A DNA stretch of 13,312 bases from JARYMI01 sp037444845 (GCA_037444845.1 JBBILQ010000067.1:1-13312), one strand, 5' to 3'; shown: positions 1-6,923, counted from the stretch's first letter. Notes: generated from the letters alone by a model not told the origin. Made by a program: numbers and translations.

Positions 1-453
1 AGCATCTTGGGGATCGTAAAGACGACCTGGCGGTGGGGGACATCCAGAAGGAGTTCTTCGCGCATCCACTCGCCCCACTCTTCAATCCTCTTGGCATGGC
101 AGGAAGGGCAAAATCCTCTGGTGCGACATGAGAACATCACGAACCTCTCTTCCCCACACGAGGGACAGCGGATGCGGGCAAACCCGCAGCGCGGGTTGCC
201 GCAGTCCAGGCGTCGTGGCGAGGAACACAGTGACGAAGCAATCTCATGACCTCGACGGGGCACTCTGGGATCACCACACTCTCTTCGTTCGCTCGTGATG
301 ACCTGCGGTCACTTCCTTGATAATGGGCCGGAAGAACCCGCACTCCTTCTCGAAGCGGCTCTCATATTCTGTCAGGAAACGACCGAAATAATGGAACAAC
401 ACGCGGTAGAGGACAGTCCGCTCAGGATGTCGAGGCCGATACGCTCCCGCCAT
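1..453 (-). pseudogene. IS91-family transposase, N-terminal part, interrupted and truncated by the window edge
   Basis: Reading the minus strand from 453, the first ~48 codons (RPRHPERTVLYRVLFHYF, then FEKECGFFRPIIKEV) match the start of IS91-type transposases. Coding sense is then lost for about 95 nt and resumes at about 210 with LDCGNPRCGFARIRCPSCGE, FSCRTRGFCPSCHAKR and LLDVPHRQVVFTIPKML, running off position 1. This second block is the Cys-rich zinc-binding domain of the family (CGNPRC, CPSC, C-x5-FCPSC) followed by the beginning of the Y2/HUH transposase region. The two blocks are in different frames and are separated by a palindromic repeat, so the gene is broken. The rest of the catalytic domain lies outside the window. 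Family assignment is confident. Whether the remainder is intact cannot be seen. Confidence 0.85.
209..304. repeat. REP-like palindromic repeat inserted in the IS91 transposase
   Basis: The left arm (gtcgtggcgagg...gacgaagcaatc) and right arm (...cttcgttcgctcgtgatgac) form an imperfect inverted repeat. They resemble the dispersed bacterial palindromes of the type 'GTCATTGCGAGG...GACGAAGCAATCTC'. The unit sits where a VERY-like tetrapeptide would be expected between IIKEV and LDCGNPRC of the transposase, so it looks like an insertion, with exact ends uncertain by a few bases. Confidence 0.65.
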
Positions 454-628
454 GGCGCGAGAATGCTCTCAAGACACGGGCCAACTCGCTCAGGGTCGGC
501 TCTCCGCCCGAATGCGCCTGGAAGATGCCGCAGGAGACTCAGCCTTTTTGCTGTGGAAAGTAAACAAGAGTTGTCTCGGAACAAGAAAAGAAAAACGCCT
601 TCACGCTCCCTTTCTCATCCCCCCCAAG

Positions 629-778
629 TGTCATTACAGGCTGGCTAAGCTATATGAGCAGAAAGTCCTGAAGACGAAAGCAGAGGAGCAATGCCAGAAA
701 TTTTTAGACCTTTGGAAGGACGCCGACCCCGGCCTCCCCGAAGTTGTGGACACGAAAAAACGTTTGTCTTCCCTTTAA
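629..778 (+). pseudogene. C-terminal remnant of a TPR-repeat protein
   Basis: The last ~49 codons before the TAA at 776-778 read as a typical TPR tail: HYRLAKLYEQK, then AEEQCQKFLDLWKDADPGLP and EVVDTKKRLSSL. This pattern (helix-turn-helix, 'FLDLWKDADPG', 'kkRL') is common at the C-terminus of tetratricopeptide proteins, often fused to kinases or regulators. Upstream the same frame is open to 452 but the residues no longer look like TPR, and there is no start with a ribosome binding site near the homologous part. I read this as the stump of a larger gene whose 5' portion was lost when the neighbouring mobile-element debris arrived. Between 454 and 628 I see no other recognisable gene. Confidence 0.6.
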
Positions 779-838
779 GTTGAATTCCTGTTTTAGAATT
801 TTCTGTTTTCCCTAAGACGCCCGACGAGTTGTGGTATA

Positions 839-1126
839 ATGAGCGAAATGAAAATGCCGGCTAAGAAGCGGCTCTTTTGGTATCTCAAGGATGGGCAGGA
901 GCTTGACCTCGGCAATCCATGCCATGTGGATATGTATGTCCAACAGGTCCTTTCCCAGGGAAGAGTCGAGGACATCAGGGAGATGCTGAGAGTTCTTTCG
1001 CCTGAGTCTTTTCTCGCGTCGTTCGGCCGGATCAAGAAATATTTGCCTAAGGAAGTCAGAAAATTTTGGGAGGACGGGCTTGGAAGTGCTGGCGGACATC
1101 CAAAAGGAAATTCTCACTTATCTTAG
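839..1126 (+). CDS. small partner (putative antitoxin) of AbiEii-type nucleotidyltransferase
   Basis: A protein of up to 95 residues, predicted mostly helical and charged, with the core KKRLFWYLKDGQELDL, then YVQQVLSQGRVEDIREML and KKYLPKEVRKFWEDGL. It overlaps the start of the next gene by 47 nt, which indicates translational coupling. Small proteins of this look (rLFW...vqqVL..G..eDi..l...fLp.eVr.FWe) are found before AbiEii-like genes. I recognise a resemblance to DUF6922-like proteins but not firmly. It is not a winged-helix AbiEi antitoxin. Three start codons are possible (839, 848, 854) and none has a clear ribosome binding site. The ATG at 839 lies inside a perfect TATAAT (835-840). 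If that is the -10 box, the transcript would begin near 847 and the leaderless ATG at 848 would be the start. Confidence 0.6.
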   Translation: MSEMKMPAKKRLFWYLKDGQELDLGNPCHVDMYVQQVLSQGRVEDIREMLRVLSPESFLASFGRIKKYLPKEVRKFWEDGLGSAGGHPKGNSHLS

Positions 1127-1748
1127 AGACATCCCTGAGCTTGAGGCCTTCTATCTGACCGGAGGTATAGCTCTATCCAGGTTTTACCTTGGTCATCGAA
1201 AAAGCAACGACTTGGATTTTTTCACCTCTGAAGAAGAGCTCATCCAGCCGTTTAGCCTCAAAATTGAAGAGGCGCTCAAAAAAGCGGAGCTCGATGTTGA
1301 GCGAAAGCGGGGATTCCGTTCATTCCTTGAATTGGCAGTGAGCTCTCCCTCAGAATCGACGATTATTCATCTCGCTCTCGATTCTCCCTATAGGCTCGAC
1401 TCGATAATTATGGCCGAAGAATTCCCAGGATTAAGAATTGACAGCCTCAGGGATATTGCCGCCAATAAACTTCTTGCCCTTTTTGGCCGGGCTACGTTGA
1501 GAGATTTTGTCGATGTTCTTTTTTTGATCAGGGAGAAATTTGGAAAAAATGACCTTTTCCTGATGGCGAAAAAGAAAGACCCCGGCTTCGACCTTTATTG
1601 GCTGGCCACAGCCTTTGAACGAGTCCGCGAATTTTCTGCGGATTCTCCGGAAATGCTCCTTCTGGTGAAGCCCTGCTCGATTGAAGTCTTATCGGCTTTT
1701 TTCGACGAGTGGAGGAGAGAAATCTTCCTGGAGATTACAAAAAAGTAA
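1080..1748 (+). CDS. AbiEii/AbiGii-type nucleotidyltransferase (toxin component)
   Basis: A 222-residue protein of the AbiEii nucleotidyltransferase fold. Visible motifs are GG at residues 28-29 followed by HRKSNDLDFF (39-48), the metal-binding G-G...D-x-D signature of Pol-beta-like nucleotidyltransferases, and the downstream AANKLLALFGRATLRDFVDV block (128-146), where a conserved Lys/Arg and RDF-D are expected. Length is within the family range. AbiEii proteins are toxins of type IV toxin-antitoxin and phage abortive-infection systems that use NTPs to modify cellular RNA targets. The start is a TTG at 1080 with GGGAGG at 1068-1073, six bases away; a GTG at 1086 is the alternative. It overlaps the small upstream gene, so the two form a bicistron. 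The actual target and whether the pair is active cannot be told from sequence. Confidence 0.85.
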   Translation: MEVLADIQKEILTYLRDIPELEAFYLTGGIALSRFYLGHRKSNDLDFFTSEEELIQPFSLKIEEALKKAELDVERKRGFRSFLELAVSSPSESTIIHLALDSPYRLDSIIMAEEFPGLRIDSLRDIAANKLLALFGRATLRDFVDVLFLIREKFGKNDLFLMAKKKDPGFDLYWLATAFERVREFSADSPEMLLLVKPCSIEVLSAFFDEWRREIFLEITKK

Positions 1749-1806
1749 TCAGACCCTTGGTATTCTTGGATTTGACTTCTGCCGTTGAGGTTGATATTCT
1801 TCTTTA

Positions 1807-2969
1807 CACTTGTCCAAAATAAGTCTTAGAAAAACTCCGGCCCGGGTAAAATAAGTTTGTGAAATATCTTACCCAAGGAGGTCGGAGCCCTAACATGAAT
1901 AAGTATAGCAGCCTTTTCAGCCAATTGCTATCCCTTTTTCCGCGTCTTGAGTTTGAGCGACTGATCAGGCAGACCGGTACCGAATACGCCGCCAAAGGAT
2001 TCTCCAGTTGGGGACATTACGTGGCGATGCTTTTTTGTCAACTGGGTCAAGCCCATTCTCTGCGAGAGATTTGTAACGGGTTGGCCTCGTGTTTCGGCAA
2101 GCTCAAACATTTAGGAATCAGCCGTGCTCCGAAGCGATCCACGCTGGCCTATGCCAATGAACATCGCTCCTGGGCACTGTTCCAGAGGGTGTTTTATGGG
2201 CTGTTGGCGAGATGTCGGGGGGAGTTTTTGGGGAAGACCAAGTTTCGGTTCAAGAACAAGCTCCAGAGGTTTGACGCGACGGTGATCGAGTTGTGCGCGG
2301 AGCTTTTTGACTGGGCGAAGTTTCGCCGGACCAAGGGGGCGGTGAAGCTTCACTTACTTTTGGACCATGAGGGGTATCTTCCCCCGTATGTGCATATCAC
2401 AGAGGAGTAGGTTCACGAGGTGACGATTCTCAAAAAACTGCATTTTTCCTCTGGCACGATCGTGGTTTTCGACCGGGGGTTGGTGGATTACAAGCTCTTT
2501 GGCGAGTGGACCGAAGAGGGTGTATATTTTGTCACCCGGCTGAAGGACAACGCCGACTATCGAGTGGTGAAGCGGCTGTCTGTAGCTAAGAATCGGGCGA
2601 TCCTTAAGGATGAGATCATTCGTCTCAGGGCATTCTATGCTCAAAAAGACTGCCCTCATCTTTTACGAAGGATCGAGGTTTTCTTTAAGATCCTGAAACA
2701 GAACCTGCGGATCAAGACATTTGTCGGGACCACGGCCAACGCGCTCAAGATTCAGATTTGGACAGGATTGATTGCGCTGCTGCTTCTGAAGTACTTGAAA
2801 GTCCGGTCCCGGTATAACTGGTGCTTGAGCAATCTGGTGGCGCTGCTGAGGTTGAATCTCTTTAGCTACAGAGATTTATGGGAATGGATTGACCGGCCGA
2901 TCGAGCCGCCGCCGGTGATCCAGGAAGCAGAGCAATTAGTGCTGAGCCTTGTCTAATTGGACAGCAGTG
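1807..2969 (+). mobile_element. IS4-family insertion sequence, defective
   Basis: The element is about 1.16 kb and carries one transposase gene. Candidate ends are cacttgtccaaaataag at 1807-1823 and, inverted, cactgctgtccaattag at 2953-2969 (read on the minus strand). Flanking sequence just outside the ends is nearly repeated (tgatattcttctt at 1792-1804, tgatatttcttcc at 2968-2980), compatible with a decayed target duplication of about 10 nt. The transposase stop overlaps the right inverted repeat. The element is non-autonomous because its transposase is doubly damaged. Confidence 0.7.
1895..2956 (+). pseudogene. IS4-family transposase with amber stop and internal deletion
   Basis: The N-terminal DUF4372-like region is clear (MNKYSSLFSQLLSLFPRLEF, GFSSWGHYVAMLFCQLGQAH, SLREICNGL) and is followed by the DDE domain: RFDATVIELCAELFDWAKF contains the first catalytic Asp and IVVFDRGLVDYKLF the second. 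A TAG at 2408-2410 interrupts HITEE*VHEVTILKK in frame; relatives have Lys here, so one A-to-T change explains it. At about 2680, RRIEV runs directly into FFKILKQNLRIKTFVGTT. The ~35 residues normally between them, including the Y-x2-R part of the Y-R-E-K motif, are missing in frame. I chose ATG 1895 (GGAG at 1884-1887) over 1859 because the family begins at this point. Translation past the stop continues in the same frame to TAA at 2954-2956. Confidence 0.85.
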
Positions 2970-3050
2970 ATATTTCTTCCAATCTAAATCTTCTGGATTG
3001 ACAAGAACTAAATCTTTTGAGTTTATTATTTCCTGTTCCCATTTTAGCAT
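2970..3050 (-). pseudogene. 5' end of an unrecognised short gene cut by the IS4-family element
   Basis: An ATG at 3050 (minus strand) follows a strong ribosome binding site, GGAGGG four bases upstream. It encodes MLKWEQEIINSKDLVLVNPE followed by DLDWKKY, after which the reading frame enters the right end of the IS element. On the far side of the element (1806 down to 1749) the minus strand can continue in frame as QPQRQKSNPRIPRV then TGA, if one copy of the presumed target duplication is removed. That would give a 41-residue original product. I do not recognise a family. Its A+T-rich codons and good ribosome binding site are the only evidence that it was a gene. Confidence 0.3.
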
Positions 3051-3335
3051 TTTACCCTCCTCTTTTTTTATTATTGTAATGCGTTGATTCAAAAAAGCTA
3101 CTCCTTATGTATGATTTCTTTCTCCACTTTAGGATAGGAATTCGTTTTCGGCTGCGTTAGCTTGATGAGCATTCATGGCATCAATTTGACCTCACCCCAT
3201 CGTGGTGAACGATAGATAGGGGAGTCGTCGGATGTCAAATCGAGCTTAAGACGGGTGAGAGCGAGCCGGAAACTTGCGGCCAAGGCAAAAAGCACCGGAC
3301 ATAGCCTGGACCTCTCCTTCCGGGCAAGAAGAGAA
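3051..3335. other. intergenic stretch with one long imperfect hairpin, no gene seen
   Basis: No convincing coding region on either strand. ATTTGAC at 3184-3190 and GTCAAAT at 3234-3240 are complementary. Between them CCCC-ATCG (3194-3201) can pair with CGAT...GGGG (3210-3222), giving an interrupted stem-loop. It lies beyond the stop of the IS91 transposase remnant and may be part of that element's terminus, but I cannot confirm this. Confidence 0.3.
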
Positions 3336-3550
3336 TCATGAAAGATATCCGGCCGACGACTCAGCGGCCATCAGGACTTCCTGATAGGCGATATGAGCCG
3401 GAGGAGGTTTCTCCGCGACAAAGGTCAGCTTGAGGTGATTGATGATCCTGTCCACCACGCCGTCGTCGGTGAGGAAAGTAATGATGTGCATCTCTCCCTG
3501 GCATTGGGGCAGGTCAAGGGATTCACCTCGTAGACTTACATCCGCTTTCC
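3336..3550 (-). pseudogene. IS91-family transposase, C-terminal remnant with frameshift
   Basis: On the minus strand the sequence reads VYEVNPLTCP in one frame (about 3537 to 3508), then CQGEMHIITFLTDDGVVDRI, INHLKLTFVAEKPPPAH and AYQEVLMAAESSAGYLS in the next frame, ending at 3336. This matches the C-terminal tail of IS91-type transposases, in which 'kvYEVDPL.CP.C.geM.ii.Fi' follows the catalytic domain. The shift is explained by loss of one C in the CCCC run near 3507-3510. Upstream the homology fades at about 3550, next to a plsX fragment. It cannot be the same copy as the one at 1-453, because the C-terminal part lies upstream of the N-terminal part in the direction of transcription. Confidence 0.65.
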
Positions 3551-3564
3551 CCGAATAGATATCC

Positions 3565-3747
3565 TTAGCCTCGACATTTGCGGCCCTGGAGCTTGGCAAA
3601 TTCCTTTTTGATGAGATCTTCCACACCGACCATGACGACCTCGAGGTTGTAGTCCTCGGAGGCTCTCACCGCTCCTTCCACTGTCCCTCGGGGACCTAAA
3701 TCTCCTCCCATGACATCAATGGCGATTTCCAGGAATATCCCTTTCAA
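3565..3747 (-). pseudogene. plsX: plsX 5' fragment (phosphate acyltransferase N-terminus)
   Basis: The minus strand encodes EIAIDVMGGDLGPRGTVEGA, then VRASEDYNLEVVMVGVEDLI and KKEFAKLQ. This is the N-terminus of PlsX, the phosphate acyltransferase that makes acyl-phosphate for membrane phospholipid synthesis; the family starts M-x-IA(V/I)DxMGGD-x-(A/G)P. PlsX is normally about 330-350 residues, so only about one seventh remains before the frame ends in GRKCRG-stop beside the IS91 remnant. The likely original start is the CTG (formerly perhaps ATG) at 3730-3732, and the ATG at 3747 adds a few unrelated residues. No rpmF or fabH, the usual neighbours, are seen. A functional copy elsewhere would be expected. 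Confidence 0.7.
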
Positions 3748-3851
3748 TTTTTCGGTTCCTCTGATTACCTATTTCCCTTGGTATAGCCTCACGTCAAAGA
3801 ATAAACCATGCGCCTAGCGATTTCAATTCCTCGTCCAGGGGGCGGCACATC

Positions 3852-4832
3852 CTATACGCCGAGGTGAAACATGTCCTTGTCTTTTTGATAAAGGAAAATG
3901 CGATTATTCCATTTAAAACACCTGCTCCCTATGCCACCGGCAAGCTTATTGTTCTGGTAGACTTGGGCAACCGCGCACCTATTTGGACAGTCAGCACACT
4001 GAAAATGGCAAACGTCATATTTGGCGCTTATGATCGCATCAAATCCCCTGAATTTGGTCTTCTCTGGCGCCTCTTCCATTGCCATCATCGCAATCCCAAT
4101 GGCACCCATCAATGCACATCGTTCAGGGACAATCACTGGATAATCCAGTTCTTCCTCAAGGCCCCTGACTAAAGCCTTGTTCTGTGCAGTCGCTCCTTGA
4201 AAAATATAGGGCGGCTCTAATTTGTTTCCTTTGCATATTGTGAGATAGTTTCTTATTAACGCCCTGCATACTCCCATCAGGATATCACTCTTATCAACCC
4301 CCGTATTTAGCTTATTGACGACGGCAGACTGGCAAAAAATCCCGCATTTTCCCGGCAGTTCTAAATGGTTCTTGCTTTGAGACGCAAGTTCACCAACATC
4401 TTCAATAGCTATACCCATTCTGCCTGCGATCGCCTCGATCATTGCCCCTGTCCCACCCGCACAGATATTGTTCATATTGAAATTATTCAAAACGCCATCC
4501 TCGATGATCATCAACTTGCAGTCCTCACCTCCGATTTCAAAAATTGTCCTCACTTGGGGATAATACGCTAATGCGGCTATGGAATGAGCCAGGACTTCTG
4601 TCTTGACCATGTCTCCGCCAACCAATACATTGGTGAAATTTCTTCCGCTCCCCGTGATCCCGCAAGCAGATATTTCCACATCCTTTTCTAGTCTGCCAAA
4701 GCACTCGATGACGCTTTCTATAATCCCTTTATTTTTCACGTAGACCGAATCAACTATATTGCTCTCCTCATCTAATAATACGCATTTTACGGATGCGCTT
4801 CCGACGTCTATTCCTAAGTATGCATTCCCCAT
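3852..4832 (-). CDS. 2-hydroxyacyl-CoA dehydratase-type activase (BcrA/BadF/HgdC family ATPase)
   Basis: A 326-residue ASKHA-fold ATPase. Residues 5-16 (YLGIDVGSASVK) form the phosphate-1 loop, CAGGTGAMIEA starts at 124, and GKCGIFCQ is at 161-168. In HgdC-type activators two cysteines about 39 residues apart on each subunit bind a bridging [4Fe-4S] cluster, and C124 and C163 have that spacing. ATP hydrolysis by such proteins drives low-potential electron transfer to a partner Fe-S enzyme. Unusual is a C-terminal extension with C275-x3-C279-x2-C282-x3-C286 and C305, which could hold another metal cluster and resembles the tail of the large fused CoA-activase proteins. It is the second gene of an operon, with its start (AGGAGG upstream, ATG 4832) overlapping the upstream gene by 19 nt. 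The substrate is unknown. Confidence 0.85.
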   Translation of the reverse strand: MGNAYLGIDVGSASVKCVLLDEESNIVDSVYVKNKGIIESVIECFGRLEKDVEISACGITGSGRNFTNVLVGGDMVKTEVLAHSIAALAYYPQVRTIFEIGGEDCKLMIIEDGVLNNFNMNNICAGGTGAMIEAIAGRMGIAIEDVGELASQSKNHLELPGKCGIFCQSAVVNKLNTGVDKSDILMGVCRALIRNYLTICKGNKLEPPYIFQGATAQNKALVRGLEEELDYPVIVPERCALMGAIGIAMMAMEEAPEKTKFRGFDAIISAKYDVCHFQCADCPNRCAVAQVYQNNKLAGGIGSRCFKWNNRIFLYQKDKDMFHLGV

Positions 4833-5734
4833 TTTTTCCTCCTTTTAATCATTTCCGCAAATGTTTCGATCCTTGTGTCAAAATTGACTTCGCTATTTGT
4901 CTCATCTATCATGAGACGCAAGAGCGGAACATTAAAATCTGCACAAATCTTGTCTAATATCGGTTCTATAGTCGTCTCGGGCATGCAACTCAAGGGCAAG
5001 AGGTGGATCATCCCATCAATCCCTCTATTGCATAAATAAAGCGCGTTGTATATATTTTCAAACCCATGCCCGCCGAGAGGTCCGTTTAAATATCCTGCGG
5101 CGATCTTTTTAAAAATCCTTTTTTCCAGAAAATCTGTTCGAGTGCTGGCTTTAATAAAATCAGTTAAGCAAACTGTGTTGCAGACATCGATAGCGTATTT
5201 CTTGAGCTTTCTTTCGATGTCCAAATTGACGGCCGGCTCTAAGCACGTATATATTTCACCAACAATTCCGATATTCACTCCTTCCTTTATCGCATAGGGC
5301 TCGGATTCTTCAATTTCTTTTAGCTTTCTCCAGCTTTGGCGTAATTTCCGAATGATAGCCAAGCAAGAAAGGTCAGGATTGAACTGCTTTATCAGCTTGA
5401 AAAGATTTCTGAGACTGAGAGCATACATTTTAAAATCATGTCCGATGCTTCTTAATATCAGCTCATGAAGCCTCCAATAATGCCTCAGTCTGCACTTCCC
5501 TCCTGAATCGTACATGATCAGACAGTTCGCTCCCTTTTCAATTTCTTCAATAAAATTTCCCAATGTGACCTTGAACGGATAGCACATCATGTCAGCAGAA
5601 TGCTTCACCCCGAGTTTTATCGTCCTTTCTGTTATGGGAGGAGGCGTCAGAACACTCAATCCGAAACTCTCTAACATTTGGGTGAAAACTCCAGTATATT
5701 TTCCTATTCTCGGAAAAGAAAAAATTTGCTCCAT
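4814..5734 (-). CDS. HgdB/DUF2229-like CoA-dehydratase-related protein
   Basis: A 306-residue protein resembling the DUF2229/2-hydroxyacyl-CoA dehydratase-like part of 'CoA substrate-specific enzyme activase-related' proteins. Recognisable blocks are HSADMMCYPFKVTLGNFIE (45-63), MYDSGGKCRLRHYW (74-87), NIGIVGEIYTCLEPAVN (154-170), LNGPLGGHG (216-224) and LLPLSCMPETTIEPIL (245-260). C51, C81 and C250 lie in the conserved blocks and are plausible Fe-S ligands. The start ATG at 5734 has an AGGGGG-type ribosome binding site about nine bases upstream. The downstream activase overlaps its end, so the two are translated together and probably form an ATP-driven electron-transfer pair. In many genomes these parts are fused into one very long protein; here they are separate. 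No true dehydratase alpha/beta pair is adjacent, so the reaction is undefined. Confidence 0.75.
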   Translation of the reverse strand: MEQIFSFPRIGKYTGVFTQMLESFGLSVLTPPPITERTIKLGVKHSADMMCYPFKVTLGNFIEEIEKGANCLIMYDSGGKCRLRHYWRLHELILRSIGHDFKMYALSLRNLFKLIKQFNPDLSCLAIIRKLRQSWRKLKEIEESEPYAIKEGVNIGIVGEIYTCLEPAVNLDIERKLKKYAIDVCNTVCLTDFIKASTRTDFLEKRIFKKIAAGYLNGPLGGHGFENIYNALYLCNRGIDGMIHLLPLSCMPETTIEPILDKICADFNVPLLRLMIDETNSEVNFDTRIETFAEMIKRRKKWGMHT

Positions 5735-5768
5735 TTCAATGACCCCCTGCGAATCTAATCCAAACGCA

Positions 5769-6801
5769 TCAATTTATGTTGCATAATCTAAGGACCTTAC
5801 GAGTTGACCATGAGCGTGATGTCTTTTGAATCTTTACCCGGATCGTCTCAATGTCATCATGCCATCGACTCGAAGTCGATTCGTATCGAATCTGCTTCCA
5901 GATTCTCTCCTGAGGATTTAAGCCGGGTTGATACGGTGGCAGGAAATCCAGGTGAAGTCTCTTATGGGTGCTGACATACTTGTCCACGGGCTCTCCCTTA
6001 TGCCATCGCGCTCGATCTACATAGAGCCAGATCGTATAACTCTTTAGGCATCGATAGATATGGCGCAGGACTTTCAAGAATCCCTGTCGGTTGCCCCGTT
6101 CTGTTCGGATCATGCCGTGCCGTCCCAAAAGCGGCGCCACCCAGCCCGAAACATTGAGACGATGTTGGTGCTGGCTGGTTGTCGGGACACGAAAGCGTTG
6201 TCCTTTCTTGGCCCAAACCCTCCCCAGCCGAGGATGCAAGCTAAATCCTGTCTCATCCTGGAAGACCACGGTCTCCCGAGGACCCAGATTTTGAAGTTTT
6301 TTTTAACGCCCGGCGAAACTGCCTGGCTTCCTCCGTTTTGGCCTGGAGGTAGGTATATCCGGCGCGTTTCAACCGATACCCGAGCTGATGCATCCAGTTC
6401 TGAGCTTGCCGAACCTTCAGCTTCAGCCCGAACCGCCTCTTCAAGTGGACGACCAGAGTCGGGCCGTCCCAATTCACCCGGTTTAGTCCAAACGCCAGAG
6501 GCGATTGCTCCAGATCTTTCTCGACTTGCTGGGAAATCTGAGGTGTTAAATGGGTCGGACGCCCTGGCTGAGGCTTGTTTCTTAAGGCTGCAAGCCCCCG
6601 AGCATTTACCGCCCGGACCCAACGATTTAGGCTCATGCGTGTTAAACCCAAAACTTCGGCCGTCCACCCCGGTCTCTGGCCCTCGATGAGAAGTAAGAAA
6701 ACGGCAATTTTCAAACCAACCCTCGCACCGGGGATGCTCTTGGCAAAAGCGACCAAGTTTTCCTTGTTGACCTCGGGATGCGTTATGTCGGATGATGTCA
6801 T
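5769..6801 (-). CDS. IS630-family transposase in two frames, shift at an A8 run
   Basis: The first frame (6801 to 6253) gives the helix-turn-helix region: GWTAEVLGLTRMSLNRWVRA, then ALRNKPQPGRPTHLTPQI and the winged part ending FRRALKK. The second frame (about 6300 to 5769) gives the DDE domain: VVFQDETGFSLHP with the first Asp, YVDRARWHKG with the second, and LPPYQPGLNPQERIWKQIRY with the final Glu. The tail RSWSTRKVLRLCNIN is typical of full length. At TTA-AAA-AAA-ACT (8 A, 6297-6304) a +1 shift, or loss of one A, yields LKKLQNLGPRETVVFQDE and restores the protein. Transcriptional slippage on such A runs has been described for IS elements of this family, so the gene may still be expressed. 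A plain frameshift mutation is the alternative. The stop codon TGA (5769-5771) lies just outside the element's TA boundary. Confidence 0.8.
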
Positions 6802-6841
6802 ATGGAGAGTATATCATAACCGCGCCTAAAATGTAACAATA
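5775..6841 (-). mobile_element. IS630-family insertion sequence
   Basis: The element is about 1.07 kb, bounded by TA dinucleotides (5775-5776 and 6840-6841), as expected for the TA target duplication of IS630/mariner elements. Inside the TA the ends are similar inverted repeats: tgttgcataatcta on the left and, read inward on the minus strand, ttgttacatttta on the right. One transposase gene in two frames fills it. It sits 40 bp upstream of the HgdB-like/activase operon and in the same orientation, so it may have separated that operon from its promoter or may drive it. Confidence 0.75.
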
Positions 6842-6923
6842 TTTAATGCGCTTGCATTAATATGGGACAGGGAATCGACGGTTTATGCGCTAAACTGGAG
6901 ATAGAGGCAAATACTCTCTTCGA

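Noticed and set aside
372..584. minus-strand open frame overlapping the start of the IS91 transposase
   Set aside because: It lies in a different frame from the transposase homology. I see no family motif.
3864..4172. 102-codon plus-strand open frame opposite the activase gene
   Set aside because: It is a shadow of the well-supported activase reading frame and shows no family resemblance.
6110..6817. 235-codon minus-strand open frame across the IS630 element
   Set aside because: It overlaps the real transposase in another frame, has no recognisable motifs and results from the GC-rich codons of the true gene.
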